From positions 3,596,001-3,660,000 of the forward strand of contig NW_020825288.1 of NCBI RefSeq assembly GCF_003286085.1: DNA of 64,000 nucleotides, written 5' to 3'. This DNA comes from Drosophila persimilis. Lineage: Eukaryota > Arthropoda > Insecta > Diptera > Drosophilidae. The position numbers and the translations under genes were made by a program. The notes beneath the pieces are model-generated. The model saw nothing but the letters and a program-made list of their open reading frames with translations, had not been told where the DNA came from and did not search any database. Positions 52,301 through 64,000 of this stretch are shown here, in pieces (within the stretch, counting starts at the first letter, position 1; the number at the start of each line of letters is the position of its first letter).

Positions 52301-55300
52301 CAACTTGCGGCTGCTCAACGTTGCGTATGCGTAATGCGATTATTGCAATGCCAAGTGCGGCAATAAAAACTCAATTACAGCGTGCATTACGGCGCTGCCA
52401 GGAAGGACAAAAGGCCAGCCAGAAGACATCTAATCAGATTTATGGCAAGGACGAAGTTCCACCCGTCCGACAGACACCATGTTCCTGCCTTCTTGTTATT
52501 AGCATAAACAAGTAAAACTAATTAAAGCCCAACTCGAATGCTAATTTATGCAAAGGCCTTTCATTGGGGAGCTTCGGCAGGCGGGCAGGCAGAGAAGGAG
52601 GCATGACAGGTGAGGCACAGAACAGACAGAACGGACAGAAACAGGCAGGAACAGGACGCGAAAATTATGCACAGCCTGTGCCAAAGTCATACCCAATGCA
52701 AAGCCCAAATAGAATTATGTACATTTATTTCTACATCAGCATTTTTATTGCGCAATGAGACCTGGAGGAGGAGTGGAGGAGTAGCTGACGGAGCATTGGG
52801 GATTGGGCTGCATCGGCACCCTCAGAAGTTGGCAAATATTTGGACTGGGCGGGGCCGAGTGTCGAAGCAAGTGGTAGGTAGGATAAAACCAATAAAATGG
52901 AGTAATAAATATGCTACCTGTCGGCTGAGCGCCTGAAAGGCGTAAAACTGCTTCGGCCACACAGAAACATAAATCAATTTCCGTTGAGACGGATACAGGG
53001 CCCGGGGCTAGCATCTGTCTATGGGGTGTATCTTGATGTTTGTGCGCGCACACGCTCGTGTGATGTGATGCAAAATGCATGCAAAGTCGATACCGCACAC
53101 AGACACTGAATGTATATCAACTGAATTAGAATTTTCTATTAGTTTGATGTGCTAGAAAATTGAATAAATAATGCACAGAGCAGTCCGGGGTAGGGCAGGG
53201 CACGGCAGGGAAGGGCACGGTAAATTGAACTTCAAACCAATCTGTAACCCATATCAAATTGAATGAACTTAGAAAGTGGTTTCCCACATTGATTCACCTA
53301 CTTAATTGGCTTCTTCCATTTACAGTGTGCAGACTGCAATCAAATGCATTACAGCCCCCTCTTAAAGTGCTCTACTCACATGGGGATTCGACTTGAGATA
53401 CTTCCAGTTCTCGCTCGTTGTGTACCAGCCCGAGCAGATGGGCAGAAAGGAGAGCAGCGCCGGCGACAGCCAGACCATCAGGAGCATGTAGCCGACCCGC
53501 CGATGCGTCATAATGAGCGGATAGTCCAGTGGCTGGACAATGGCATAGTACCTGGATGGAAACTTAAATTAGATTCCTATTCCTTTTAATGTGCGAAAGT
53601 CTGGATCACTCACCTGTCCACCGATATGCAGCAGAGGTGCATTATGCTGGCCGTGGAGAAGTAGACATCAAAGCTGTTCCACATGTCGCACATGATGGAG
53701 CCGAACATCCATTTGCCCGATATCATAACGGAGGCATTAAATGTCATCGCACAGAGGGCCACCAGCATGTCGGCCACGGCCAGTGAAACCACAAAGTAGT
53801 TGGTAATGATGCTGCAAAAATGAAAGAAAGCGTAAAACCAACGACCACACGGAGAGACGCACGAGACTAGGCGAAAGGCGAAAGGCGGAAGGACACACAC
53901 GGAAGCCACTCTTCTCGAAGACTGCTCTCAAACTGCTCTCAAATTGAATTTGAGCATTAAGCTTTCAGCTCTCAGTGGCACTCTGCTCTTAGTGCTAATC
54001 GCCTCCTCAGACTTGGGGCTCTAAAGTTGAAAACTTTGACGCACATCCACACCCGCACCATCGTGGCACACACATTGCGCATTCGCCGCGTGTGACCGCC
54101 AGTGAATGTGGCTTGGCGCGGCGCTTCTCAGAGTGGATTTCATTGTTTAATGGGTTAATTAATAATTAGCTTAACGCCGCCACAACTTCCACCGACAATC
54201 AGCAGCATTGCGTGGCACCGCAAAACGTTAAGTCAATTATGTGCACGCGGCGTATACACAACATGGCGGATGGCAAATACGTTTATCGGCGAGGGCCGTC
54301 CGAACAGATTTCCAGCACACACAACCCACTTACAGCCAAGAGTGAATCATACTTTTCCAATGAATCTTTGACGAAGGAAATTAAAGAAAAACCCGACTGA
54401 AATAATTTAATATGAATGACGGGGGGGGGAACTTTCGTGTATTCGTACTCACACCAAGGCCAGAAGTGAAATTCAAGCCGAGTCGTTGCTTGACACTGTC
54501 TTTGACCTATATCGTCTATCAATATCTAAATCTAGACTGGCTAACTATGGGTCTCGTCTTCCTTCAGCTACAGTGTACGTTTCGCCGGGACATTGAACTG
54601 CCGCCCACAAACCTAATTAAGAGTACCGAGCCGCAAAAGGGAGTCAACCGACCGGTTGAGGGCGAGCTTTAACCACCGCAAAGTCCTATACAAAGCGCAC
54701 AACAGCCGCATCAAAGGGAGAATGAAAATGTTATTGAGGCGTTGCTCGAAAGCCGATTAAATAGTGGGTGGACGTACAATACAAGAGGAGGACAGACACA
54801 GTAGGAGGAGGAGGAGGAGGAGAAGGAGGAGATTGGGTTGAGGATGGTTGATAGGTGTCAAGTTTGATTACAATTATGAGTTGGCAGCTTTTCTGCCGTC
54901 CGACGATGGAAGTGCCAGTGGCATGGCAGCTAATAGGAAAAGAAAGAGGAAGTGGAGGAAAACAGGAAACTGACCTTGCCCGCGTGGCCATGAAGGAAGT
55001 TGCTCTTTAATTTGTCACTTTATTTATTGATTGCTGAATGTCAGGGAATCCTGTTCGGTTTATAATGGAGGTTTATCGTGTAACTGTCCATCTCTCATGG
55101 GATATGTCTATCCCCATGCGAGGCCATGTGCGTAGAAGATGGAGGAGGCCTAAGTGGGAATACATGTTGTTTCGTAATTAAGTCTAATTTGCCGTGATGA
55201 TTTAAACTGTGTACCGAGGCATAAAAGGTGAAAATGGTGCGGAAAACGCACATGACAATGAGCACAATAATGGAGGAGCAAAAAGATGAAGACGAAAGCG

Positions 55301-57066
55301 AAAGCGAGGGCGAGGGCGAGGACGAAGGTGAAGGAAAGGAAGACCCACAAACCGTCGAGATAAAAATGGCAACATGAAATACTCGTAGACGCAGTCAGGG
55401 TCAGGTCCCAAATTGCCTGTCCCTGGCAGGCTAAATGAGCCTCTGTCTCGGTCTTGGTCTCGGTCTCAGCCTCATAGAGAGAGACACACACAAATGTCAG
55501 GTGTGTGTGCCATGTCGCCAAGGCATTGCCAAGAGGCAAAGGCAAAGGCAATGGCAATGGCAACGTTTTCTTGAGGCTGCTTTAATAGTCTTCTGCCTTG
55601 ACATTGAACGTACCGGGGGTTAGGTTACAGCATTGTCGCCTCGAAGCCCCTTTTCCTCCTCCTCTGGCCAGCCCATACTTATTGTCTGAGTGTTTTATGT
55701 TTGGTTGTTTAAATGCCAGCGATGTTGGGCTTATGAATTTGCGGCTAAAACACGTACAGAATGACGAAGCCCAAGGCGCACCACCTGGAAAAGCGACCCC
55801 CCACAGGCATATCTCATGTGGAGGCGGCGCTCAATTCATAAATTTGACAAATTATATGGCCGCACATAAAGTAAATGGCAATAGCAATGGCAATGGCGTC
55901 CCCTTAAGTAGGCAGCCATATTTTTATGCTCGCTGTTTATTAACATTTCTAATGTAATTACGCCCGTATCCGTATCTAGGTATTTGACTCTGTCGCTGGG
56001 CAAAGGAATCAACCAGCCACGCCCCATCCATCGCCTCGCAAAATCCAATGTACGAGTACAAGACGAGTTCTGTTCGCCTGACACGCAAAAATGGTTGGAA
56101 AAATATGATAAATGATGACAAATTAATGGCCACACCAAAACGAGGCGAACCCCATCGCGGTCAACATCGCAAGCGAAGCAGCACTCGGCAGGAAGGTGCG
56201 AAATACGAGCCAAGGCCAGAGGCCATGTCCTTGACAACTATATCTGACAATGTCACATCGGGTAGTCCGCACAATTCAACAACAACAGAAGTGAAAGAAT
56301 CAAGACAGAACTGAAGGAAAGGAAATACGCTTACAATAAATTCATCATTCAGAACTTGTCACTTGAATAAAGCTCTCACGAAATAAAATATATATATTTA
56401 CTCGAAAGCAATCGAAGAGAATTTAATGAAATTGAAACCCAGTCGATTAACATGGACCACTTGATACTCGGGCAATAAATTAATGAGAAGGCGACAAGCA
56501 AGCGGTCGGTCAGACATATGTACTTGCATACAAGCACACACACACACAACCACAATGCGGACAGAGGACAACAGCAGTGAAAGGACTCACCGCAATTTCC
56601 GGTGGCGCATAACGGACACAATCACCAGCATGTTGCCCAGGATGGCGGCCAGTATGATGAAACCAATAATGAAACACTTGACGAAGACGAATGTCAGATG
56701 TGTGCTGCCCTCGGCATCGTCGTCGGCAGCGGCGGCACTGGCATTGATGTCCTGTCCTCGGCCAGACACAACGTCTTCGATGGTGACCGAGCTGCTGCTG
56801 ATGCTGATGCTGCTGCCGCTGCCGCCGCTTCCTGCACTCCCAGCACCGTCGTCCACGAGACCGTCGGCAATGAAATTCAAATATCGGGCATGTGATGCCG
56901 AAGCCTCCAGCAATGGCATCGGTACGGTGAATGGCTCTAACTGCAACTGGAACTGTGACTCCTTTGTCCTACTGATGGCGTTACTGCTGCTGCTGCTAAA
57001 GCTCCCCTCGAGAATTGTCCTGGCCGTGCTGGCTGCCGTGGATGTAAGTCTTTGTAAGAGCGTCAT
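49317..57066 (-). CDS. Octbeta1R: Beta-adrenergic-like octopamine receptor (class A GPCR)
   Basis: A plasma-membrane receptor for octopamine; family members couple to Gs and raise cAMP. Seven coding exons on the minus strand join in phase to 525 residues: 57066-56591, 53811-53614, 53551-53380, 52148-52012, 51929-51747, 51681-51528 and 49574-49317. An extracellular Ser-rich N-terminus of about 120 residues precedes TM1 (GNMLVIVSV). Amine-binding Asp207 lies in TM3, DRY is at 224-226, the TM5 Ser cluster is SSSMSFW, TM6 has CWLPFF (382-387) and TM7 has NPIIY (420-424). The tail ends LHPLYTN as in the fly protein I remember (about 508 residues). The first half of the tail ([10 protein letters not shown]) looks less conserved. 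The chosen start is MTLLQRL; a 30-residue in-frame upstream extension is repeat-derived. It is convergent with the dioxygenase gene. Confidence 0.96.
49575..51527 (-). other. Last coding intron of Octbeta1R
   Basis: This intron separates the TM7 exon from the C-terminal tail exon. It has GT-rich stretches (50436-50500 and 50605-50695), a GA repeat near 50849-50871 and an imperfect CATTCG/CATTCT array near 51271-51300. No nested gene is recognised. Alternative tail exons cannot be excluded. Confidence 0.6.
52149..53379 (-). other. Intron of Octbeta1R between the TM4 and TM5 regions
   Basis: The donor is on the minus strand at 53379 and the acceptor near 52149. There is GGACAG/AACAGG-type simple sequence near 52610-52660, and no gene is seen. 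Confidence 0.6.
53812..56590 (-). other. First coding intron of Octbeta1R
   Basis: A 2.8-kb intron follows TM1. It contains a GGA repeat (about 54802-54830), a purine-rich GAAAGC/GAGGGC tract (55285-55340) and a GGCAAA/GGCAAT array (55536-55564). No nested gene is recognised. Confidence 0.6.
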
Positions 57067-57094
57067 AGTAGACACCACAATCCGTATAGTACAT

Positions 57095-57135
57095 ATGTAC
57101 GAGTACGAGTACGAGTACGAGTACGAATACGAGTA
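57095..57135 (+). repeat. GAGTAC hexamer microsatellite at the Octbeta1R start
   Basis: Four perfect GAGTAC units from 57101 are followed by GAATAC and GAGTAA, 30 to 70 bases upstream of the receptor's ATG on the minus strand. In the receptor's reading frame the repeat codes alternating Tyr and Ser. Confidence 0.95.
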
Positions 57136-60100
57136 AGTGCTAGTGTTCAGTGGCAAAAGCCAATGCAGCTGTGGCCTTTAAATGGGAACGACATGAGGCC
57201 CGACATTTGCTCTTTCGGATTCAATGAATGCTATTATGGCCAATCGTTTGCCAAGTCCTGCAATTGAAAAGATAAATGATTGATTTAGTCATATTTCTGT
57301 AATGCCTTTGCCCTGAAAAGAGCAACTCGAGTCTCGAGCCATTCTCTCAATGGTGATGAATGGGTGAGTGAGTTTTATTCTGAATAGATATTAGTAATGA
57401 TACTTAAATAAAACAAGTATAATACGCTCTTTTATACATTATTGCGGTTAAGAGGGCATTGGAATTTATTGATTTTCTCGGGCACAACCCATGGTTTCAC
57501 GGGATGGGAATAGGAAGAGAAATTCTATAATTTATAGGATCTGCTTTAGCTCCGATACCATTCATCATGATAGAGTATGGGCACTTCTTTAAGGCTTCAC
57601 TCAACATTTGATTCCTGTTTTGGAATTCCAGTGTCGCGTTCTGAATTCGATTTCCATTTACATTTGCATCAATTTGGCATTTGTTGTGGCAGTTAAATGA
57701 ACCGCAACGTGCTGGCTATTTGTCTTCTATCAGCCATTCAGAAAGAACAGGCAGCGCAGGGCTGGCCCCCCTCTCATCTACCCAAAGGAGCAGCTTCAGT
57801 GGCATGGAACAATTTGTAGAACATGCAAATCTCAGAGGCAGGCGGCACACACCCAGACCCAGGCAGACTAGAGCAGACCCCCATAGTCAGTGGCAGAGTC
57901 AGAGTCGGAGTTAAGCCCATAAACACCTTGCGCCTTTGATGGCATTCCATGGGTATATAAATTTCGTTAGCCGCAGGCTCTGCGAATACAAAGCCGGGCA
58001 GACAATGAAATTGAAACCCACACAGAAAACACTTCCAAGTGCCCAGGGGTGGTGCGGCTGTGGCTGTGACTGTGGAGGTGGAGGTGGAGTAGTGTCTTAG
58101 ACGTAATCCCACTCAATTGGTTTAATTTACCATAAACAGCTACCATGCCGGAGAGCCGTGAGGGGAGAATTGCCTCTCACTTTTGGGCCTAAAATTGACT
58201 TCCTTCCGTTGGTATGACGGAAGCAGCTGCTGCTACCATTCGTGCCTGCTGCTCGATGTCTCTCTCTCTCTCTCCTGGAGCTGGTCGTCGTCGTGGCTAT
58301 ATTTTATCATCAGCGGCAGAGGCTTATCATTAGCAAATGTCAATTTTCAAATTATGTACATTTATTTTGCAATTTGCTTGCCGCGTAATCGATGCCAGCC
58401 TCCGCCTCCTGCCACACGAATTTTTGGCAAATACTTGAGAGCCGAGGGGTATACATGTGGATGAAAGTAGGCAAACATTTGGGGGATTCAGCTCATGTAA
58501 TTCCCATGTTAGACAAACTAAGTAAAGTTCAGCAGCCAAACAGGGAAGGGAGTTCTATTTATTTGTGTCTTCCATGTGTGCCATACATATGTATGTGTGG
58601 GGCGGGGGGAGGTCTCTCGGGAGATGGACCACCTCTGTTTCTCTCTGTGTACCTTCGGGGAAATGAGTTTTATGTGGTTTCTGCCCGGCACTGTGTGTAT
58701 GACACTCAGTCACAAAGCGACCGCGACTGAAGTGAACTTTAAATCAATACAGAACAACAAATTGAAAGCCTGGCAGTCGCGCTTTTCCACTTTCCCTCGA
58801 GTCTCCTCTGGCTCCTCCTCTTAGGAGCCAAGTGCTTTTGTCAAACGCATTGTCAATACGTCATAAAAATAACAGCAAGCGAAAGCAAGACAGCGACAAC
58901 AGCCTCGCCAGGGCCCCAACCCCAGAGCGGAAACACAGGCCCAGCCCGAGAGCCCAGCCCAGCCCAGGCCCACCAAGGGCCCAGTTTTCTGGATCCAGCC
59001 TTTGTCTGAGTGAAGAGCAGAGGTTGTTGGAAGGAAAAACCGTGGCACAATACATCATATGCAGCAGGTGTGGTGTGCTTCCCCGCACTCCATATTATCT
59101 GATATTTCTTTATAATGTTTTTCCTTTTTGCAGCGAGCATCCACCCAGATCTTGCCCGCATCTTTACCTTTTCCTCGAGCGACTTTTATTTGTGAAAGTA
59201 TCTGGGATTTGGCAGCGCCTGTTTACCTTTGGGATTCATTCATTCGTTCGACCTTTCGAAGTTAGCCGAGCGTACAGTGGATGCAAATGCTGGGCATACG
59301 ATAAAAATGGTTTTATGTGTTTAAATTCAGGGCTAAGCTGAAGCTGAAGGAGCGGACAAGCGGCCTCCTCAAGGTATCATCTTATTCATAAGTGATGTAA
59401 TATGAGACCAACTTTAAATGCATCAATGATCAAAAGAAATGTATGCATTAGTCTAGTGATTCCCTCTCGACGACTACGATATAATCCCAATTGTGTGGTT
59501 TCCATGGGTCGAAATTCTACACCCATTGTGTCTGGCTGTGAATCATCTCCTTTGCGAGTTGTGCGACCCATTGTATGGGATAGGAGTTCCGGCGAGACTT
59601 TGGCTTGTTAGTTATTTATTCTAACTTATTCTTTGCTTATTTGAATTTGGCCTGTTTGCTTACAGCTGAGCGCACAAGCGATGGTGTTTGCTCTCTCCAA
59701 AAATCCCACACAAAGCCGTACAAATACATTTAGAATTTGTCGAATTTTTTCTTGCTGTTCTGCGGTTTATGTTTGGCTTGGATTTGGATTCGGGCTTGGG
59801 ATTGGGTTTGGGTTTGGGTTTGGCTTAGGCTTTGGCATGGGTTTTGTCTCGCCCACAGATTGATGGTCAGCTTTAATTACTTTTCGAATGGCAGTTGGTA
59901 CCCGCTTTTCTTGGGATTTAATTAATTTTTAATTTATACAAGAAGACAAGGGGTTTTTTTCTGCCTTTCATCCTTTCCGCTAATCGATTTGCGGCCCGAA
60001 AACGCCACTTAAGCATACGCACTTTGTCCTAATGGAGTGACCCAATGGAGATGAAGTCATTTATCATTGGAAGCATTACCCATAAGACAGGACAAAGGAA

Positions 60101-61082
60101 GCAAACTCATAAATACACGACCCTCCGCAAAGCGATTTAATTGAGTGCTAAAAGCCTTAAGACAAAGCCCCCCGGAACAAAGGCCGATCGAAGGGAATGA
60201 AATCGGGTCTGAAACTGTTGTCAACCGCCGAACAAATCGGACGAGGGGAACGGGTGTATCGAAGGGGGGGAACCAAACGGAAGGCGGAAATGGGAAAACG
60301 AATCGAGTCGAATCGAATGGCAGCGAGACGAAACTAATTGGACGCCTGGAAATATGCAAAGATAAATTGACAGCGGTCAGCCGCAGCAAAGAAACAAGGT
60401 CGCCTCTCCTCTCCTCTCCCGACGCGTCTGGGGGATCACCGAGGGGAAAACCAGAGTTAACTTTGTTTCGCTTATGTTTCGACCATTTGCCAAATCAAAC
60501 AACAAAGGAAACTCAACAAAAATGAAAGAAAAATAAGAAAAATGAAAAGCGTAAAGCGAAAAGAGGTACCCGCCATACACCACCCAACACGACCACCCAC
60601 ATGGGTATACGTTCTGTGGGGGCTTTGGAGGCTATCAGGCAATCAGGCTGCCGGGGCGGAAGTGAAAGTTCAATTATTCATCTAGCCATCTTGCCAGTGC
60701 CTTCTTGCCTTCCTTATCCTCACACACACACCCACACACACACACAGATACATATTCATATGCTGGCCATCAGCGGTCTGGTCTTTTGGCCTTGTTCGCA
60801 TTTACATTTTAAATTGCAGTATTAGGAGCTCTATTTGCATTGCTTCTGGCCTCAAATACGCGCTACTCATTCTCTAGCAGCATTCTTTTGTAAATTTGGC
60901 TTACATTACACACACACAGACACACACAGATAGGAATACCCCCGCACCCTCCCACAGACACACAGACGGACAAGTTTTTGGCCGAAAATAGATGAGCATT
61001 TTAGTTGGCATTTTTCAGGTTGGCATTTTTGAGGCTTGACAGCAGACAGCAGCGTTGACAGCTGCTCCAGCTCTTGGTCAGC

Positions 61083-61118
61083 TGCCGCTGCTGTTGCTGC
61101 TGTTGCTGCTGCTGCGGT
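61083..61118 (+). repeat. CTG/TTG trinucleotide repeat
   Basis: An imperfect run of CTG, CCG and TTG units codes Gln or Leu/Ala in short frames. It is not part of a recognised gene. Confidence 0.85.
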
Positions 61119-62441
61119 TCCTGTGGCATTGCCGGTTCCGAGCCCTGCCTGTCTGAATAATGAACTGCATAATTTGAGCCAAATTTTCGTCCAATTTCAG
61201 GCCGCCTCCGAGTCCTCCTCCTCCTCGCCTGCAGGCGGAAAATAGGAATTACAATTTCAAATATGCATGAATGCCAAATGTCAATGATATACAATTATGA
61301 GAATCCAATAACCGCACATTAATAAATGTACATATTAATTATAGACTAAAAGTCGCCACAAATCCAGGCCTAACATATTTTTCAATAGACTTTTGCAACA
61401 TATTATGTATATTTATCAATAACCACAGTAGTACGGTAAAGTCAGGGACTTTGCAAACATCCAGCGGGGGGAGAGAGAGAGGTGGTATCCATAGAGTGGC
61501 CATATCGTATGGCAAATAAATTTCTTAAATTTGCAGTAATTTTATCTGCTTACCAGGACTCCCTCCGCTAATTAGATTGCATTCTTGTCTAGCGGAAATT
61601 GGGTCAGACATTAAGAAGCGCCTCGGCAAAGGGGCAGGGGCGGGGGCAGGAGCACACACTACAGCCCTGCCAGCCTCTGCCTTTCCATAAAGTGGCGGTT
61701 ATGCAATTTTTAATTAATTTCGATGCCTGCCGCAGCGGCAGCCGCAGCCGCTTCTGCTGACGCTGCTATCCGCACCCTCCCACATACACACACACACAGC
61801 CATCTCCCAGGAAAAACTCTATGCTATATGGATTCTGTGTGTGTCTGCAGTTTGCCATTTGCATTGTAACTGCATGCCATGGCAGTAGATCTCGGGGCTC
61901 TTCCATCCATCGCTCATACTCATAGTCAGAATCAGACTCGTACTCGTAACTGTTGAATATTTGAGCATATGTGAACACGGACCGAGCACCGAACACCGAA
62001 CAGCGAGAAGCAGGACTCGAGCTCCCCATTGCGATCCATGATGCATGTGACCCTGCTTCCGGCGGGTTGTTTATAACATTTACACGGTTACGGTTACGGT
62101 TATGTACTGTACTCCTGGGTTAAAGCCAAAAAGTGTGAAAATTGTTTGCCCACATGCCCTGGGTCCTCTTCTTACCAGTGACGTAGGGATGGGACTCTGG
62201 CGGGGCTCTGTCGTTGGGTTGACCAAATTTACACACGCACCAGGCTGTATTAAAATAAATTTACATCACATCGCTTTCCTGCTGACTCTCGTGATGAGAG
62301 GTTTTGGAATGACAGACACAAAAATATAACGACTGAAACGTGTCCCGTACGCTTTAATTGAAATACAGGGTGCTGCTCTCTGTGGAATAAGGGAGACCAG
62401 TTTTCCTTTGGAGAAGTGCGTTATTTTGTGTATTGTATATA

Positions 62442-62470
62442 TACCCCTATGCGTGCATAGCTACAGGGTA
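62442..62470. repeat. Nested inverted repeat (hairpin)
   Basis: CTATGC (62447-62452) and GCATAG (62455-62460) form a perfect 6-bp stem with a 2-base loop. They are flanked by TACCC (62442-62446) and GGGTA (62466-62470), which also pair. Helitron-type elements of flies have terminal stems of this general kind. Confidence 0.6.
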
Positions 62471-63200
62471 GCAGGTTGTAAGAACTACGCACGACTGGCC
62501 GTCCAGCTACTGCGAAGAGTGTACTATGTACTCTTTTGGCATGCACGGGTGCACTGGTACTCGTATCGGGTCTAACTTGTGGCTGGCTGTACGTATGTTT
62601 TCATGCATGTCTGTGCATGTTGGAGTGTGCTTAGGACCCACCAGGACACCCACTGGACCACCCAGATGGCGGCGGCAGCGGTGGCAGAGGCGAGCAGGTG
62701 GCTGGCGCTCCTCTCATGCGTCTGCCGCACTGCCGCCTTGTGGCTGCCTTCCGCATGATTTTGCATTTCAAATTATTTGCCAGTGCGAGAGAGATGAGAA
62801 GAAAGCACCACAAAGACAGAGAGTGGGGGAGAGAGGAAGAGATGGGTGGCAGGCAGTAGGAGCACGTGCAGTCATGCCACATACAAACATACTTCAAAAG
62901 CCGCTGGCTTTATGGCAAGAGGAGAGAGCCGGGCAGATAGAGAGAGCGCTGCTGCACGTTGAGAACATTTTGTGAAATGCCAAGCTAACAATAGAAAAGA
63001 AGCATCCTTATCAAGGACACCACACTCACAACAAATACAGGAAAGAAAGGCTTTCTTCGTGGGACAAATATTCAGATACCCTTGCAGATCCATTGTTCCT
63101 CCAGCAAAAGCTGAATGTATTATGATCAGAATTACATCTATGTGAGGCAACAAGGCACAGTTGATTCCCTGGGATGATATAATGATACAATCTTCATACA

Positions 63201-63230
63201 ATTTGCATACAATTTGCATACAATTTGCAT
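63201..63230 (+). promoter_or_regulatory. Three phased POU octamer motifs (11-bp tandem repeat)
   Basis: The sequence ATTTGCAT, a perfect octamer for POU-domain factors, occurs at 63201-63208, 63212-63219 and 63223-63230, repeated at exactly 11 bp. The unit is CATACAATTTG. It lies about 6.1 kb upstream of the Octbeta1R start codon. Confidence 0.5.
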
Positions 63231-64000
63231 CCAGATAGATCAGTTTTTCATTCCCGGTAGGCAGTGATCTGTTCCAATAATTATTATATCCCTTCTATCT
63301 ATTCGTTGCCAGCATTAAAACCTCGAAAGCACAAATACCCTTGGAATCAAACAGTATAGGGTATCCCAATCACAGGGGAAGTGGGTGGGACTCTCGTTTC
63401 TCTGGCGATGGCAGGGCGAAAAGTAGAAAAATGGAAATGGAAAACTAAAAACACAGGAAAGTATTTTGCACAATTGTTGTTACTTTTTGTGCTGATTGTT
63501 TCAGCGAGCATGTGGGGGCGCCCAGGAGTGGAAAGATGGGCGGCGAGGCAGCCTGCTCTTGGCACAAGTGCCTGGCTTTGGTTTTTGTCTGTTATCCGCT
63601 GCAACTGCAACTGCAGCAAGCTGGCTGCGAGCTGAGCAACCTGCAGCCACACGGCTACCAGGACCTTGAGCGATTAGATACTACCCTGTCGGCGCCCTCG
63701 CCTGTTGGCAGTCAACACAAACAAGAACTTTGCCAGACAAACAGTTGGCGGAGGAGGCAGGCACCTTCATTAGCGTTAATTAATTGTATGGCCCCAAGAA
63801 GTCGACGACAACTCAAAAGTTCCGCCCAACGACGACGACTACGAGGACATTGACAAACGAAGCGCAAAATTGTCGAACAGGAAATGGAAAGGTAGAAATG
63901 GAAACTTGGCCCAAGAGGTGGCTGCTGCAATGCCCCAACAATTAGCATTGAATCACGTACATGGCACAGCCAGGCGTCTCCGTTTTGGAGACGGCATCGG

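Larger units (their letters stand above)
57067..64000. other. Upstream region of Octbeta1R
   Basis: No convincing gene is seen; this probably holds 5' UTR exons and enhancers. Repeats include TC near 58259-58275, CCCAG-rich sequence at 58915-58985, GGGTTT near 59800-59822, CA near 60720-60745, CTG/TTG near 61083-61118 and GGTTAC near 62087-62100. Longer open frames (58832-59341, 62526-62975) are low in complexity or lack recognisable domains. Confidence 0.5.

Noticed and set aside
56483..57136. 217-codon plus-strand frame
   Set aside because: It is antisense to Octbeta1R exon 1; the GAGTAC repeat stays open in all frames.
58832..59341. 169-codon plus-strand frame
   Set aside because: The first part is Pro-rich simple sequence and the rest shows no family similarity I know; it is likely chance upstream of Octbeta1R.
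62087..62102. GGTTAC repeats resembling a telomere repeat
   Set aside because: There are only about three short units; Drosophila lacks telomerase repeats, so this is a plain microsatellite.
62526..62975. 149-codon plus-strand frame
   Set aside because: It has Arg/Trp-rich composition and no domain, and the ATG lies in repeat-like sequence.
1..64000. tRNA, rRNA, CRISPR or bacterial-type operons
   Set aside because: I looked for tRNA box sequences and regular spacer arrays and saw none; the gene structure is eukaryotic.

Overview
The window is insect nuclear DNA, almost certainly from a Drosophila species other than D. melanogaster. The genes are split by short introns with fly-type GT..AG borders. 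The proteins closely resemble, as far as I can recall them, D. melanogaster products of a chromosome arm 3R (Muller element E) neighbourhood. The gaps between genes are rich in simple repeats. An obscura-group species is my guess from the long intergenic spaces and repeat types; the sequence does not prove it.

Seven protein-coding genes can be assembled exon by exon, all with consistent reading phases. In order they are: a very-long-chain fatty acid elongase resembling sit (+, 8802-9845); a second elongase resembling CG33110 (-, 13261-14496); the adiponectin-receptor homologue AdipoR (+, 22022-24762) with an alternative first coding exon; a third elongase resembling CG5326 (+, 35192-36215); two tandem 2-oxoglutarate/Fe(II) dioxygenases (+, 37099-38365 and 40830-46097); and the beta-adrenergic-like octopamine receptor Octbeta1R (-, 49317-57066) in seven coding exons.

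The first four genes form a lipid neighbourhood. Three ELOVL enzymes of the ER extend acyl-CoA chains, and AdipoR belongs to a receptor family linked to lipid and ceramide turnover. The two dioxygenases have no substrate I can name. Octbeta1R is a neuronal amine receptor and is probably unrelated to them.

The remaining sequence (about 1-6540, 10.4-12.9 kb, 14.5-22.0 kb, 25.5-35.2 kb, 46.4-49.3 kb, 57.1-64.0 kb and the large introns) shows no convincing additional gene, no tRNA or rRNA and no CRISPR. It holds many micro- and minisatellites, a degenerate DINE-1-like fragment and a few candidate regulatory motifs.

The points most worth checking are: a 54-bp in-frame candidate intron in the first dioxygenase at the position of a 3.8-kb intron in its neighbour; an in-frame hexamer-repeat extension upstream of the Octbeta1R start; three phased POU octamers upstream of Octbeta1R; and the roughly 50-residue insertion before the metal-binding HxD motif in the second dioxygenase. 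I did not find a clearly new multi-gene system.
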